Assembly: GCA_030840665.1 (NCBI GenBank)
Contig: JAVEEB010000130.1
Location: 1-6,553, forward strand
DNA from: Frankiaceae bacterium
GTDB taxonomy: Bacteria; Actinomycetota; Actinomycetes; JAVEEB01
DNA: 6,553 nt
Reading direction: 5' to 3'
Position numbers and translations under genes: made by a program. The notes beneath the pieces were generated by a model. The model searched no databases, had not been told where the DNA came from, and was given only the letters and a program-made list of their open reading frames with translations. How positions within the stretch are numbered: position 1 is the first letter of the stretch; every line of letters begins with the position of its first letter. Below, piece after piece: positions 5,890 through 6,553 of this stretch.

Positions 5890-6553
5890 GTGGAACGCTT
5901 CCGGGTTGAGGGCGGCGCCCGACTGGCCGGCGAGGTTTCGGTCGCGGGCGCCAAGAACAGCGTGCTCAAGGTCATGGCCGCCGCGCTGTTGACCGAGGGC
6001 ACCACGACGCTGCACAACGTGCCCGACATCGGCGACGTCCCGATCATGAGTGAGGTCCTCGGCGGGCTCGGCGCGAACGTCTCCGGCGCGGCGCCGTCCA
6101 TCACGATCGACGTGCCGGCCGACCTCGGCGACGAGGCCGCCTACGAACACGTGCGGCGCATCCGTGGCTCGGTGTGCGTCCTCGGGCCGCTGCTGGCCCG
6201 TGTCGGTTCGGCGCGCGTCGCCCTGCCCGGCTGGGATGCGATCGGGTCCCGGGCGCTGGACCTGCACATCAGCGGCCTGACGAAGCTGGGCGCGGAGTTC
6301 GACAGCGAGCACGGTTACATCGTGGGGCGGGCCGCGCAGCTCACCGGTGCCTCGATCTGGCTCGACTTCCCCAGCGTCGGCGCGACGGAAAACATCCTGA
6401 TGGCGGCCGTCCTGGCCAAGGGCACCACGCTCATCGACAACGCCGCCCGCGAGCCGGAGATCGTCGACCTCTGCGAGATGCTCCAGCAGATGGGCGCGCA
6501 GATCGACGGCGCCGGCTCATCGACCCTGGTCATCGACGGCGTCGACAGCCTGC
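5890..6553 (+). CDS. murA: UDP-N-acetylglucosamine 1-carboxyvinyltransferase (3' end outside window)
   Basis: MurA carries out the first committed step of peptidoglycan synthesis, adding enolpyruvate from PEP to UDP-GlcNAc in the cytoplasm. About 221 of roughly 430 residues are visible. The N-terminus [20 protein letters not shown] leads to the substrate-binding Lys22-Asn23, at the same positions as in E. coli. Later come [16 protein letters not shown] (91-106) and [19 protein letters not shown], both typical. The active-site loop reads [14 protein letters not shown] (113-126). Asp116 stands where most bacteria have the catalytic or fosfomycin-reactive Cys, as in mycobacterial MurA. Trp115 and Ala122 replace the usual Gly and Pro. 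GTG 5890 is the start because the family N-terminus begins here; a ribosome binding site is absent and a -10 hexamer lies just upstream. A second murA copy elsewhere in the genome cannot be ruled out. Confidence 0.95.
   Translation, partial: MERFRVEGGARLAGEVSVAGAKNSVLKVMAAALLTEGTTTLHNVPDIGDVPIMSEVLGGLGANVSGAAPSITIDVPADLGDEAAYEHVRRIRGSVCVLGPLLARVGSARVALPGWDAIGSRALDLHISGLTKLGAEFDSEHGYIVGRAAQLTGASIWLDFPSVGATENILMAAVLAKGTTLIDNAAREPEIVDLCEMLQQMGAQIDGAGSSTLVIDGVDSL

Noticed and set aside
5845..6312. N-terminal extension of the adenosyltransferase into murA antisense sequence
   Set aside because: The extension has no family resemblance, is antisense to conserved murA, and the ATG at 5844 gives the normal PduO-type N-terminus.

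Overview
The window comes from a high-GC actinobacterium of the class Actinomycetes. The order ATP synthase beta/epsilon, then DUF2550, then a PduO-type cobalamin adenosyltransferase, then MurA is a familiar actinobacterial arrangement. Mycothiol-enzyme-like, DUF2630 and DUF5996 proteins, GTG/TTG starts and G/C-rich third codon positions fit the same group. I cannot name a genus.

Layout. Bases 1-1071 are the 3' three quarters of atpD, closed by a strong 44-nt hairpin (1079-1122). Then come about 3.3 kb that are not ATP synthase genes. These are a minus-strand DinB/maleylpyruvate-isomerase-like protein (1144-1824), a plus-strand run of three small uncharacterised genes (UBP-type zinc finger 1958-2245, DUF2630 2293-2568, DUF5996 2565-3500), and an unrecognised minus-strand gene (3523-4248). 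atpC follows at 4348-4740, with its own ribosome binding site and a TTG start. A membrane-anchored DUF2550 gene (4751-5227) lies 10 nt after atpC. A convergent cobalamin adenosyltransferase (5266-5844, minus) and the first half of murA (5890 to the window end, plus) diverge from a 45-bp intergenic region. Both of those genes have -10-like hexamers so close to their start codons that leaderless mRNAs are likely.

How the genes fit together. AtpD and AtpC are subunits of F1, and their genes are normally adjacent in one operon. Here they are separated, and atpC probably needs its own promoter. The three-gene run in the gap looks like one transcription unit, because DUF2630 and DUF5996 overlap at GTGA. 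No function is known for it, and nothing in the sequence marks it as a defence system, prophage or mobile element. The MurA active-site loop has Asp in place of the usual Cys (a known fosfomycin-insensitive variant) and also an unusual Trp.

No tRNA, rRNA, CRISPR array or insertion sequence was seen. All intergenic stretches are under 135 bp.
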